Shown: positions 1 through 8,032 of the stretch, piece after piece
Numbering within the stretch: position 1 is the stretch's first letter
Layout: each line of letters opens with the position of its first letter
Assembly (NCBI GenBank): GCA_025928265.1
Contig: JAICJV010000002.1
Span: forward strand, 1 to 64,000
DNA length: 64,000 nucleotides
Reading direction: 5' to 3'
Source: Thermoleophilaceae bacterium
Lineage (GTDB): Bacteria; Actinomycetota; Thermoleophilia; Solirubrobacterales; Thermoleophilaceae
Program-made: the position numbers and the translations under genes
The notes under the pieces: model-generated
Seen by the model: only the letters and a program-made list of their open reading frames with translations
Told to the model about the DNA's origin: nothing
The model's database searches: none

Positions 1-410
<410 letters not shown>

Positions 411-412
411 GC

Positions 413-775
413 TCAGCGACGAGCCACGATATTGCGCAGCTCGCCGCAGTGGGTCGCGGCGTCCGAGAGCGCACCTCCCATCTGCGCCACCAGGCGCGCC
501 GTGTCGAGTTGCTCGGCCCGGCTTCCCGGGTGCGTCGCGTTGTGCGGATCGACCTGTTCCAGCAGCGGGCCCCGCAGCTCCGCCAGCGAGGCACCGACGG
601 AATCCAGCGTGGCCTCGAGCGCGGCGAGCACGGCGAGGCTGTCGCCCCGCGTCGACGCGGCCGCAATGGCGCGTCGCAGCGCCTGCGCGGCGTCCAGCAG
701 CTCGGCCGCCGCGACGCACGGGTCGCGCTGGTCGGGGGCGGCCTGCGGGGGTTCTGCTGTCGGGACGATGCTCAT
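413..775 (-). CDS. hypothetical protein, Ala/Leu-rich helical
   Basis: I do not recognise this protein of about 120 residues. It is Ala/Leu-rich and probably all-helical, with a central run of [17 protein letters not shown] type, and has no signal peptide or clear motif. The ATG at 775 is preferred because a TGAGG sequence sits just before it; an in-frame GTG at 796 would add seven residues. It ends 2 nt before the ATG of the UvrA-like gene, which suggests one transcript. Whether the protein works with the UvrA-like ATPase is not shown by the sequence. Confidence 0.5.
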   Translation of the reverse strand: MSIVPTAEPPQAAPDQRDPCVAAAELLDAAQALRRAIAAASTRGDSLAVLAALEATLDSVGASLAELRGPLLEQVDPHNATHPGSRAEQLDTARLVAQMGGALSDAATHCGELRNIVARR

Positions 776-836
776 GGCCTCACTGTGGCGGCTCACGAGC
801 CTGCGCTCAATGGGTCCGAAGGTGCATTCGGCGCCG

Positions 837-1007
837 TTATCGGCCGTAGCTCTTCGTGCGGCGCCGGCGCAACAGCGCGCACGAGAGGTGGATCGCCACG
901 CCGGCGATCACGATGCGGTCGCGCTCCGTCGTCATCCGGCCGCACGCCGCGCAGCGCTCGTCCTTCTCCGTGCGACTCTCGCGGCGGACCCTCTCGTATC
1001 GCGCCAT
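837..1007 (-). CDS. small CxxC protein
   Basis: A 56-residue basic protein with a CAAC pair at residues 19-22 and a third Cys at 43 in HLSC. The CxxC...HxxC spacing resembles a small zinc-binding fold, but the family is not recognised. The ATG at 1007 was chosen because the residues upstream look like non-coding translation. It is transcribed divergently from the acyl-CoA ligase gene, with an intergenic region of about 110 bases between them that must hold both promoters. It could be spurious. Confidence 0.4.
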   Translation of the reverse strand: MARYERVRRESRTEKDERCAACGRMTTERDRIVIAGVAIHLSCALLRRRRTKSYGR

Positions 1008-1120
1008 GGGCCATACCGTGCCCGATTGTTGGCGCATCGGAAATGCATCGAAATAACCATTCGGCGAAATACACACTGAGGCCCACTGACGCTCCCGGCG
1101 CGGTCGCCCAAGATGGCCGC

Positions 1121-2893
1121 ATGAACCCGACTTCGACACGCACGGCAGCGGACGTCGCGGCCGCCGGGCACACGCTGAGCCGGTCCCTGCTCGACACCCT
1201 CGACCTCCATCACGGCGTGGCCGCGCGCTTCCACGACGGCAGTGGCTGGAGCGAGCTGCGCTACTCGCAGATCGCCGAACAGGCGCGCCGCCTGGCCCGC
1301 GGGCTGATCCGGCTCGGCGTGGAACCGGGCGACCGCGTGGCGATCCTCTCCGACACCCGCGTCGAGTGGACGCTTGCCGACCTCGCCGCGCTGTTCGCCG
1401 GCGCGGTCGTCGTGCCCGTCTACCAGACGAACTCGGCCGGCGAGTGCGAGCACGTTCTCGCGGACTCCGGCGCGCGCGTCGTCTTCTGTGAGGACGACGC
1501 GCAGGTCGAGAAGATCGCGCCGTTGCTCGGCCGCCTTCCGCAGCTCGAGCACGTGATCACGTTCGGCGTCCGCCGCTCGCCGGCGATCGAGCTCGAGGAC
1601 CTCGCCCGTGCGGGAGGAGCCGTGCCCGACGGCGAGCTCGACGCGCGCGCCGACGCGGTGCGTCCCGACGACCCCTGCACGATCGTCTACACGTCCGGCA
1701 CGACCGGGGCTCCGAAGGGCTGCGTTCTCACCCACGCCAACGTCCGCTCGAACATCGACATGATCGAACGGCGCATCCGGTTCGACGCCGAGGAGAACGT
1801 CATCTACCTCTGGCTGCCGCTCGCGCACGTGCTGGCGCGGATCGTGCAGCTGCTCGCGCTCGACCAGGGCGCGACGCTCGCGTACTGGCGCCGCGACACG
1901 GCGCTCCTGCTCGACGACGTCGCCGAGCTGCAACCGACGCACCTCCCGTCGGTGCCGCGCGTCTTCGAGAAGATCTACGCGGCCGCGACCGCCGGCGCGT
2001 CGAACAGCCGGCCGCGGCGCATGCTGCTCGACTGGGCGATCGGCGTCGGACGCCGCGCGCAGGCCGCGCGCGAGAGGGCGCGACCGCTGGGCGTGGGCCT
2101 GGCGGCCCAGCACCGGCTGGCCGATCGTCTCGTCCTGCGCCGCATCAGGCGGGTCTTCGGCGATCGCCTGCAGTTCGCGGTCACCGGCGCCGCGCCGGTC
2201 GACCCGGACATCCTGCGCTTCTTCCATGCAGCCGGCGTCTACGTGCTCGAGGGCTACGGGATGACCGAGACGACCGCGGTCGCCGCCGTCAACACGATCG
2301 ACGAGCTCCGCTTCGGCACTGTCGGCAGGCCGCTGCCCGGCTGCTCGGTTCGCATCGCTCCGGATGGCGAGCTGCTCGTGAAGGGCCCGCACGTCTTCTC
2401 CGGCTACCACGACGCGCCCGACGCGACCGCCGAGGTGATCGATGACGACGGCTGGCTCGCCACCGGCGACCTCGCGCGACAGGACGACGACGGCTACCTG
2501 ACGATCACCGGGCGCAAGAAGGACCTGATCATCACCTCGAGCGGCAAGAACGTGACGCCCGCGAGCATCGAGAACGCGTTGCAGCAGCAGCGCTGGATCT
2601 CGCACGCGGTCGTGTACGGCGACCGCCGCCCGTACCTCACCGCGCTGATCGCGCTCGAGCCCGACGCGCCGGCGTCGGACCCGCGCATCCGCGAGGAGAT
2701 CCAGCGGAGCGTCGACGAGGTGAACGCGCGCTTCGCGGCAATCGAGCAGGTCAAGCGCTTCGCGCTGCTCGACCGCGACCTGTCCGAGGAAGCGGGCGAG
2801 CTGACCCCCACCGCGAAGGTCAAGCGGCAGGTCGTCTACGAGCGCCACCGCGACCGCCTCGACGCGCTCTACGGCGAGCGGACGCCGGCGTAA
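1121..2893 (+). CDS. long-chain acyl-CoA synthetase (AMP-forming)
   Basis: This enzyme activates a fatty or other carboxylic acid to its acyl-CoA by way of an acyl-AMP intermediate. The 590-residue product has the hallmarks of the FadD15-like branch of the ANL superfamily: the P-loop YTSGTTGAPKG at residues 190-200, the GYGMTE motif at 378-383, a TGD motif and the hinge ITGRKKDLIITSSGKNVTP near the C-terminus. Length is normal for the family. The ATG at 1121 starts a sensible N-terminus, and translation further upstream looks non-coding. A strong hairpin directly after the stop codon probably ends the transcript. The substrate cannot be read from the sequence. Confidence 0.9.
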   Translation: MNPTSTRTAADVAAAGHTLSRSLLDTLDLHHGVAARFHDGSGWSELRYSQIAEQARRLARGLIRLGVEPGDRVAILSDTRVEWTLADLAALFAGAVVVPVYQTNSAGECEHVLADSGARVVFCEDDAQVEKIAPLLGRLPQLEHVITFGVRRSPAIELEDLARAGGAVPDGELDARADAVRPDDPCTIVYTSGTTGAPKGCVLTHANVRSNIDMIERRIRFDAEENVIYLWLPLAHVLARIVQLLALDQGATLAYWRRDTALLLDDVAELQPTHLPSVPRVFEKIYAAATAGASNSRPRRMLLDWAIGVGRRAQAARERARPLGVGLAAQHRLADRLVLRRIRRVFGDRLQFAVTGAAPVDPDILRFFHAAGVYVLEGYGMTETTAVAAVNTIDELRFGTVGRPLPGCSVRIAPDGELLVKGPHVFSGYHDAPDATAEVIDDDGWLATGDLARQDDDGYLTITGRKKDLIITSSGKNVTPASIENALQQQRWISHAVVYGDRRPYLTALIALEPDAPASDPRIREEIQRSVDEVNARFAAIEQVKRFALLDRDLSEEAGELTPTAKVKRQVVYERHRDRLDALYGERTPA

Positions 2894-2922
2894 CCGGGCC
2901 GCGGCGCATGCCGCGGCCCGGT
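2893..2922 (+). terminator. perfect 13-bp GC hairpin after the acyl-CoA synthetase
   Basis: Positions 2893-2905 are perfectly complementary to 2910-2922, with the loop GCAT. It begins at the last base of the stop codon and has no T-tract. GC-only hairpins of this kind are common terminators in high-GC actinobacteria. The next gene is convergent, so it may serve both strands. Confidence 0.7.
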
Positions 2923-2943
2923 GACCTCAGAATCGGGCCGGCA

Positions 2944-3753
2944 TCAGCAGCTGGTGGCCCAGCTGCACGTGTTGAACCCGTCCGTCGTGCTGTTCGGCGC
3001 CGACGGCGCGCCGATGACGTTGCCGTTCGAGTCGATCAGCTGCATCTCCTCGGACGACTTCAGGCCGGCGTTCTGGCCGTTGGTCGTTCCCCTGGTGAAC
3101 GGTGTCGTCGTCAGGTTCGGCAGTGTCGCGAGCCCCGCGTCCGTCCCGATGAGGAGCGGCGTCTCCGAGATCCACTCGGCCGTCGCGTGGGTCGACGTGT
3201 AGGGCACGGTCTGCGAGAACGACTCACCTCGCGTCACGTCCTTCAGCGTGATCGTCCACACGTTCGAGTTCGGCACCACCTCGGCGATGCTCGCCGACAT
3301 GTGGTCGCCGGGTGACACGGTCATGCTGATGTTGAGCGAGGGGACCGGGATGATCTCCCACCAGGCCGAGTAGGACGCCTTGCCCGAGCTGTCCACGTCC
3401 TGCTCGGTGCCGGTCTGGATCAGGGTGTTGTCGCCTGCGGTGCAGCCCGCGTCGATACAGCCGCCGCCGATGCCGATCCACGTGGACGAGCTCTCGGCCT
3501 GGCCCTTCGTGTGCTGGGTCGCCGTCGGGACGATCCAGTCACCGGTGATCGAGTTGAACAGCTTGCCGCCCTGTTCGAGCGTGCCCTGGTTGTAGCCGAA
3601 CCAGTTGTTGCTCTGGTTCGTGTGGAACCGCGTCTTCGCGATATGCACGAACTGGCCGTGCGCGAGCGGTTTGGCGCTGGCTACCGCGGCCGTGGCCAGA
3701 AGGGCCAGCGCGGCGAAAGCGAGCGTGGCGCTGAGACGCCGAATCGAGCTCAT
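2944..3753 (-). CDS. secreted G1-family (eqolisin-type) glutamic peptidase
   Basis: A 269-residue exported protein with a clear Sec signal peptide ending near residue 27 (ASA). The rest fits the beta-sandwich G1/A4 peptidase family: TWIGIGGG at 91-98, LIQTGTE at 111-117, AWWEIIP at 130-136 and AEWISE at 192-197. In characterised members a Gln and a Glu form the catalytic pair; the Gln of LIQTG and a Glu of AEWISE are the natural candidates here. The start is the ATG at 3753, with GGAGG upstream; the reading frame extends further but without signal-peptide character. It probably degrades protein outside the cell. Bacterial members are less studied, so the activity is inferred. Confidence 0.75.
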   Translation of the reverse strand: MSSIRRLSATLAFAALALLATAAVASAKPLAHGQFVHIAKTRFHTNQSNNWFGYNQGTLEQGGKLFNSITGDWIVPTATQHTKGQAESSSTWIGIGGGCIDAGCTAGDNTLIQTGTEQDVDSSGKASYSAWWEIIPVPSLNISMTVSPGDHMSASIAEVVPNSNVWTITLKDVTRGESFSQTVPYTSTHATAEWISETPLLIGTDAGLATLPNLTTTPFTRGTTNGQNAGLKSSEEMQLIDSNGNVIGAPSAPNSTTDGFNTCSWATSC

Positions 3754-3833
3754 CAATTCCCTGCCTCCAGAGGGGTGCCCGTGCGGGCCCGGGCATGGGG
3801 GTACCTGATCCTCTGCCTCCCGCCCCTCGCTTG

Positions 3834-3863
3834 TCCCCACTTCGGGGGAATCTCATGATGAGA
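3834..3863 (-). promoter_or_regulatory. two adjacent dyads upstream of the G1 peptidase
   Basis: TCCCC/GGGGA (3834-3838 with 3845-3849) is followed directly by the near-palindrome TCTCATGATGAGA (3851-3863). They lie 81-110 nt upstream of the peptidase start and about 50 nt before the divergent membrane-protein gene. They could be operator sites; no regulator can be named. Confidence 0.3.
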
Positions 3864-3898
3864 GAATTGCCACCTTGCGTAACCGATTTCAGGCCGGG

Positions 3899-3904
3899 TA
3901 GGCT
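3899..3904 (+). promoter_or_regulatory. -10-like hexamer TAGGCT, leaderless type
   Basis: TAGGCT ends 11 nt before the ATG at 3916. There is no Shine-Dalgarno sequence in between. Confidence 0.4.
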
Positions 3905-3915
3905 CACCTCTCCCG

Positions 3916-4224
3916 ATGACCGCCCGAGTCAGACAAGCGGCCGGAAGCAAGCTCATGCCCGCATGCCTGTTCGTCACATGCGCGCTGTTCGCGGCCGGCG
4001 CCGTCCCGGCTGCCAGGAACGGCTCGGCGCTGCTGGGTGCAATGGCGCTCGTGGGCGTGTTCATGGCGCTCGGTGGCCTCGTGGCCTGGGTTCTGCACGC
4101 GGATCGCACCGCCGCCCTGCGCGAGCGGCTCGCCGATCCCATACACGTCTCGAACTGGTGGCCCGACTTCGAACGGCAGTTCTGGCGCTACCTCGATGAC
4201 CGCCTCGGCGACGAGCGCGCGTGA
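3916..4224 (+). CDS. small membrane protein, unknown function
   Basis: A 102-residue protein with two predicted membrane helices, at about residues 14-32 (ACLFVTCALFAAGAV region) and 38-60 (LLGAMALVGVFMALGGLVAW), and a charged C-terminal tail ending in DRLGDERA. I do not recognise a family. Its stop overlaps the GTG start of the next gene (GTGA), so the two are translationally coupled and may act together. A -10-like hexamer lies 11 nt upstream. Confidence 0.65.
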   Translation: MTARVRQAAGSKLMPACLFVTCALFAAGAVPAARNGSALLGAMALVGVFMALGGLVAWVLHADRTAALRERLADPIHVSNWWPDFERQFWRYLDDRLGDERA

Positions 4225-5138
4225 GCGGGCCCTGGCCGTCGCTGAACTACGCAGCCTGGAGCGACACGTGCGACACGCTTCACGGGCACACGCAGGTGCT
4301 CGGCAAGCTGGCCGTCGCGCTCGCGCCGCCTGAGCCGCAGCTCCAGCACGCCGCGCTCCGGCTGACCGCCCGTGGCTGGGAGACGCTCCCCCTCCCCGCG
4401 CCCGAGGGCTCCGGCGCACTGGTCGTCACACTCGACCTCCATGCCCACGAGGCGGTGGTCGAGCACAGCGACGGCCGCTCGGAGCGCGTCGCGCTCACGC
4501 CGGACCGGCCGGTGGGCGAGGTCACGCGGGCGGTCCTGGCCGCCCTCCGGTCGCTCGTCGGGCCGGTCGAGATCGACCCGACGCCGCAGGAGGTCTGGTG
4601 GAGCGTGCCGCTCGACGAGGACCACGAGCACGCCACCTACGACATCGAGGCGGTCGACTCCTACTTCGCCGTCGCCACCCGAGCCGCGTTGGTGCTGGCG
4701 GCGTACCGGGCGCCGTATCGCGGACGGTCGACGCAGGTCAACGCGTGGTGGGGGTCGTTCGACCTGGGAGTGGGCCTCTTCTCGGGGACGCCCGCCGATC
4801 CGCCGGCGGACGACTTCATCACGCGCAACTCGGCGGACGCGGAGTACATCGGCGTGGGCTGGTGGCCAGGCGACCCGCGCTACGGCAAGGCGGCGTTCTA
4901 CGCATACGCCCATCCCGCTCCCCCGGGGTTCGCGGAGGCCGACCTCCCTGCTCCGGGGCGCTGGGACGAGGCGCTCGGCGAATACGTGCTCGACTGGGAC
5001 GACCTGGTCGCGACGCGGGACCCGCAGCAGACCGCGCTCGCCTTCGCCCGATCGGCCTTTCTCCACGGATGCGAGGTGTGCGGGTGGGACCCGGCGCTGG
5101 CCGGCAGCGCGAAGGGCAGCCCGCCGCCCGTCGTGTGA
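4221..5138 (+). CDS. DUF5996 family protein
   Basis: This 305-residue cytoplasmic protein fits the DUF5996 family. Its features are the N-terminal WPSLNYAAWSDTCDTLH, the LHMWTQ-like stretch near residues 15-30, the central NAWWGSFDL and a C-terminal YAYAHPAPPGF segment with conserved Trp and His residues. The biochemical role is unknown. The GTG start at 4221 overlaps the stop of the small membrane protein gene, giving a two-gene operon. Two Cys near the C-terminus (CEVCGWD) could bind a metal or form a disulfide. Confidence 0.75.
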   Translation: MSGPWPSLNYAAWSDTCDTLHGHTQVLGKLAVALAPPEPQLQHAALRLTARGWETLPLPAPEGSGALVVTLDLHAHEAVVEHSDGRSERVALTPDRPVGEVTRAVLAALRSLVGPVEIDPTPQEVWWSVPLDEDHEHATYDIEAVDSYFAVATRAALVLAAYRAPYRGRSTQVNAWWGSFDLGVGLFSGTPADPPADDFITRNSADAEYIGVGWWPGDPRYGKAAFYAYAHPAPPGFAEADLPAPGRWDEALGEYVLDWDDLVATRDPQQTALAFARSAFLHGCEVCGWDPALAGSAKGSPPPVV

Positions 5139-5139
5139 C

Positions 5140-5145
5140 TACAGT
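5140..5145 (+). promoter_or_regulatory. -10-like hexamer TACAGT, leaderless type
   Basis: TACAGT ends 7 nt before the ATG at 5153. It overlaps the last base of the upstream gene's end region, and no ribosome-binding site fits between it and the start. Confidence 0.45.
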
Positions 5146-5152
5146 TAGTTGC

Positions 5153-5797
5153 ATGCACATCGAAATCTGGTCCGACCTCGTCTGCCCGTACTGCTACATC
5201 GGCAAGCGGAACTTCGAGACCGCGCTCGCGCGCTTCGAGCATCGCGACGAAGTCGAGGTCAGCTGGCGCAGCTTCCAGCTCGCGCCTGATCTGCCACGCG
5301 ACGTCGAAGGCGATGTGCACGACTATCTCGCTGCGAAGTACGGTGGCGGTCGCGAGCGCGCGAAGGAAATGAACGCGCGTGTCACCGAGACGGCGGCCGC
5401 GGCGGGGCTCACCTACAACCTCGACTCGGCGGTGCTCGGCAACACCTTCGACGCCCACCGCGTCACGCATCTCGCCGCGCGGCACGGGCTGCAGGACGAG
5501 GCCGAGGAGCGCCTCTTCCGCGCCTACTTCACCGAGTCCGAGCATCTGGCCGACCCCGAGACGCTGGTTCGTCTCGCGTCAGAGATCGGTCTCGATCCCG
5601 GCGAGGTCCGCACGATGCTCGCCGGCGACGAGTTCGCCGACGCGGTGCGCGCCGACATCCAGGCCGCTCACGAGATGGGGATCAGCGGCGTGCCCACGTT
5701 CGTCGTTGATCGCCGCTACGCGATCACCGGCGCACAGCCGCCCGAGCTCATCCTGCGCGCGCTCGAGCAGATCGCTGCCGTGCGCGACGCCGCCTAG
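5153..5797 (+). CDS. DsbA family oxidoreductase, FrnE type
   Basis: A 214-residue cytoplasmic thioredoxin-fold protein with an inserted helical domain. The active site is CPYC at residues 12-15 (SDLVCPYCYIGKR), and the cis-Pro loop is GISGVPTFVVDRRYAITGAQ near residue 180. This is the FrnE/2-hydroxychromene-2-carboxylate isomerase-like branch, which handles dithiol-disulfide exchange without a signal peptide. The start at 5153 is supported by the MHIEIWSDLVCPYC opening. The stop codon directly abuts the stop codon of the convergent ferritin gene. A role in thiol redox balance is likely; the substrate is unknown. Confidence 0.88.
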   Translation: MHIEIWSDLVCPYCYIGKRNFETALARFEHRDEVEVSWRSFQLAPDLPRDVEGDVHDYLAAKYGGGRERAKEMNARVTETAAAAGLTYNLDSAVLGNTFDAHRVTHLAARHGLQDEAEERLFRAYFTESEHLADPETLVRLASEIGLDPGEVRTMLAGDEFADAVRADIQAAHEMGISGVPTFVVDRRYAITGAQPPELILRALEQIAAVRDAA

Positions 5798-6334
5798 TCA
5801 CAGCGCGCCGCCGGCCGCGGGCGGCGCCGACGGGTCGGCCTCGCCTCCCCCGGCGGGATGCTCGCGCGCGACGTACTCCTCGAGCGTCATCGGGAAGTCG
5901 CGCACACGCTCGGCCACGTCGAGCAGCGCCGACATCGTGGCCTCCTCCTCGACCTGCTCCTTGAGGAACCACTGGATGAACTGCTCGCTGCGGAAGTCGT
6001 TCTCCTCGCGCGCGACGGCAGTCAGCTCGTTGATCCGGGCGCTCACGGATCGCTCCTGCTCGAGCGCGAGGCGAATCGGCTCGACGTGGTCGGAGAACTC
6101 GCCGCGCGGTGCGTCGACGGCGCCGAACCGGACCTCGCGTCCGGTGTCGAGCAGGTAGCGGGCCATCATCATCGCGTGGTTGCGCTCCTCGACCGCCTGG
6201 GCGTAGAAGAAGCCGGCGAGCCGCGGCAGCGTCTGCGCGTCGTAGGCGATCGCGATCGCCGCGTACTGGTGCGACGCCGCCAGCTCGGCGGTGATCTGCT
6301 CGTTGAGGGCGGTCACGAAGCGGTCGGCGGGCAT
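5798..6334 (-). CDS. ferritin (FtnA-like iron storage protein)
   Basis: A 178-residue four-helix ferritin that oxidises and stores iron in a 24-mer shell. Ferroxidase-centre residues are visible in QITAELAASHQYAAIAIAYD, in the EERNHAMMMARY helix and in the later FIQWFLKEQVEEE helix. The C-terminus carries a short Pro/Ala tail (GGGEADPSAPPAAGGAL) beyond the core, which is common in actinobacterial homologues. The ATG at 6334 has TAGCTT 8 nt upstream, so the mRNA is probably leaderless. It converges on the DsbA-like gene with no gap. Confidence 0.9.
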   Translation of the reverse strand: MPADRFVTALNEQITAELAASHQYAAIAIAYDAQTLPRLAGFFYAQAVEERNHAMMMARYLLDTGREVRFGAVDAPRGEFSDHVEPIRLALEQERSVSARINELTAVAREENDFRSEQFIQWFLKEQVEEEATMSALLDVAERVRDFPMTLEEYVAREHPAGGGEADPSAPPAAGGAL

Positions 6335-6342
6335 GGCCGCGC

Positions 6343-6348
6343 AAGCTA
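6343..6348 (-). promoter_or_regulatory. -10-like hexamer TAGCTT for the ferritin gene
   Basis: On the minus strand TAGCTT ends 8 nt before the ATG at 6334, with no Shine-Dalgarno sequence between. Confidence 0.45.
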
Positions 6349-6384
6349 ACAGGCCGGACCGGCGCGCGAAGATAAGAGCCCTGC

Positions 6385-6390
6385 TACTTT
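6385..6390 (+). promoter_or_regulatory. -10-like hexamer TACTTT, leaderless type
   Basis: TACTTT ends 9 nt before the ATG at 6400. Confidence 0.4.
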
Positions 6391-6399
6391 GCCGCCCGC

Positions 6400-7794
6400 A
6401 TGGGGTACGTGCGCGGATCCATCGCGATCGCGCTCGCAGCCGCGATCGCCCTTCTGGCGGCGCCGCTCGCGTCCGCGGACAGGTCGGGACCCGACTGGGT
6501 CTCGTCGGACAACGTCCAGTACCTCGGCTCGATCAAGCAGGACGTCGGGCTGACCACCGGCGCGAAGGTCGTGGGCAACCGCCTGTTCGTCACGAGCGGC
6601 AAGAACATCACGATCTACGACATCTCGAAGCCCGAGACTCCGCGCACGCTCGGCTCGATGAAGCTGAACGTGGCGTGGGAGAACGAGGAGGTGCCGACCA
6701 ACGGCAAGGTGCTGGCGGTGGCGAGCGACTTCTACTCGCTCCAGCCGAGCTGCCTCGCGGGTCTTTCCCCCACCGGGTGCGTCCAGTTCTTCGACGTGCG
6801 CGACCCGTCGAACATCAGGGAGGTCGGCACGGTCCCGATCCCGAACCACACGGCCGAGTGCGTGCTCGACTGCCAGTGGTTCTACGGCCGCGCCGGCACG
6901 ATCATCGACGCCCGCGGGATCCTCGACGGCCGCGCCCCCACCGTGGCCGGCGACTGGATCGACGAGCTCAGGGCGCAGGGCATCGACTCGAAGAGCTGCC
7001 ACCACATCCGCGAGATCCGCCCGGGTGTGCTGCTCACCGCCTGCCGGCCGTTCGCGGTGATCACCGTCAACCCGAAGGACGCGCCCGGTGCCTCGCCGCA
7101 GCACCCGAAGGTGCTCTACCACGGCGATTCGGACGCGTTCGTCCACTCGGCGCGCTGGCCGCGCCAGGGCAGGGACAGGTTCCTGCTGGTCGGCGGCGAG
7201 ACCAATTTCACCGGCCGCTGCGACGGCGCCAACGGCGAGTTCCGCACCTACAGCGCCGACGCCGTCAATCGCGGCAGGTCGCGCACCTTCAACGGCCCGC
7301 TCGCCCACCTCCAGCCCGCCGGCAACGGCACCTACGTCGACGGCAAGCCGCCGATCAACCACCTCGGCTGCTCGGTGCACTGGTTCCAGGAGCACGCGAG
7401 CTTCCGCAACGGCGGGCTCGTCGCGCTCTCGGAGTACGAGGACGGCGTGCGCTTCCTCCAGGTCAAGCCCGACGGCAAGATCGTCGAGCAGGGCTTCTTC
7501 GCGGCACTGGGTGGCTCGTCGTCATCGCCGAAGTGGGCGCCGAAGGGCGACGTCGTGTACTCGCTCGACTACGACCGCGGGATCGACATCATCCGCTGGA
7601 AGGGCAGCCACTACGTGCCGAAGGCGAAGGGCAGGGGCATGAGACGCGAGCGCGGGAAGGTCCGCGGGACGCGCGGGCGCTCGAAGCTCCCGGCGCTCGA
7701 TGCACGCCAGTCAGCCGCCCACGCGAGCCTCGCGAACACGCTGCGATCCCAGGGCTGGTCGCCCGGAATCTGCCGGCTTGCAGCGACGTCCTGA
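6400..7794 (+). CDS. secreted LVIVD-type beta-propeller protein
   Basis: A 464-residue exported protein with an N-terminal signal peptide (residues 1-26, ending ASA). It contains repeats of the type seen in LVIVD proteins: KNITIYDISKPETPRTLGS near residue 70 and CVQFFDVRDPSNIREVGTV near 125, then longer blades up to about residue 405. Such propellers are usually surface scaffolds or lyase-like enzymes; no catalytic motif is evident. The last 60 residues are basic and low in structure (KAKGRGMRRERGKVRGTRGRS). It stands alone between the ferritin gene and the riboswitch-controlled hydrolase. Confidence 0.75.
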   Translation: MGYVRGSIAIALAAAIALLAAPLASADRSGPDWVSSDNVQYLGSIKQDVGLTTGAKVVGNRLFVTSGKNITIYDISKPETPRTLGSMKLNVAWENEEVPTNGKVLAVASDFYSLQPSCLAGLSPTGCVQFFDVRDPSNIREVGTVPIPNHTAECVLDCQWFYGRAGTIIDARGILDGRAPTVAGDWIDELRAQGIDSKSCHHIREIRPGVLLTACRPFAVITVNPKDAPGASPQHPKVLYHGDSDAFVHSARWPRQGRDRFLLVGGETNFTGRCDGANGEFRTYSADAVNRGRSRTFNGPLAHLQPAGNGTYVDGKPPINHLGCSVHWFQEHASFRNGGLVALSEYEDGVRFLQVKPDGKIVEQGFFAALGGSSSSPKWAPKGDVVYSLDYDRGIDIIRWKGSHYVPKAKGRGMRRERGKVRGTRGRSKLPALDARQSAAHASLANTLRSQGWSPGICRLAATS

Positions 7795-7867
7795 CCGCGC
7801 TCCCACGGAAATTTCCCAGCAAACCGGCGCAACCTTTTAGGCTGAAGCGGTATACATAGCTCCTGAA

Positions 7868-8022
7868 GACACACATCTGCCGAATCCCCGGCGCACGTCG
7901 GCGGGGAACGGGGGAACCACTGTGGCCCAGGCCACTTGGGGCGAATCGCCGCCGTAGTGCGGCGTAGCGCATCTCTTTCAGCGCGAGCCCGTCAGCTCAC
8001 CTCGTAGGCAGGCGAAAGAGAA
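7868..8022 (+). ncRNA. c-di-AMP riboswitch (ydaO-yuaA class)
   Basis: The 5' leader of the cell-wall hydrolase gene has the recognisable conserved blocks of the ydaO class in order: GCCGAATCC near 7879, GGGGAACGGGGGAACCA at 7902-7918, TGGGGCGAATC near 7938 and the 3' block of GAGCCCGTCAGCTCACCTCGTAGGC at 7984-8008. The class binds cyclic di-AMP and often controls peptidoglycan hydrolase and potassium transport genes, so the downstream NlpC/P60-like gene is a typical target. Boundaries are approximate. A likely -10 (TATACAT) lies near 7851. No T-tract terminator is seen, so control may be at translation initiation or by a non-canonical terminator. Confidence 0.88.
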
Positions 8023-8032
8023 AGGGTGTGCG

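Noticed and set aside
932-2848. A long minus-strand frame opposite the acyl-CoA synthetase gene
   Set aside because: It has no recognisable motif, and the plus-strand protein is a certain gene.
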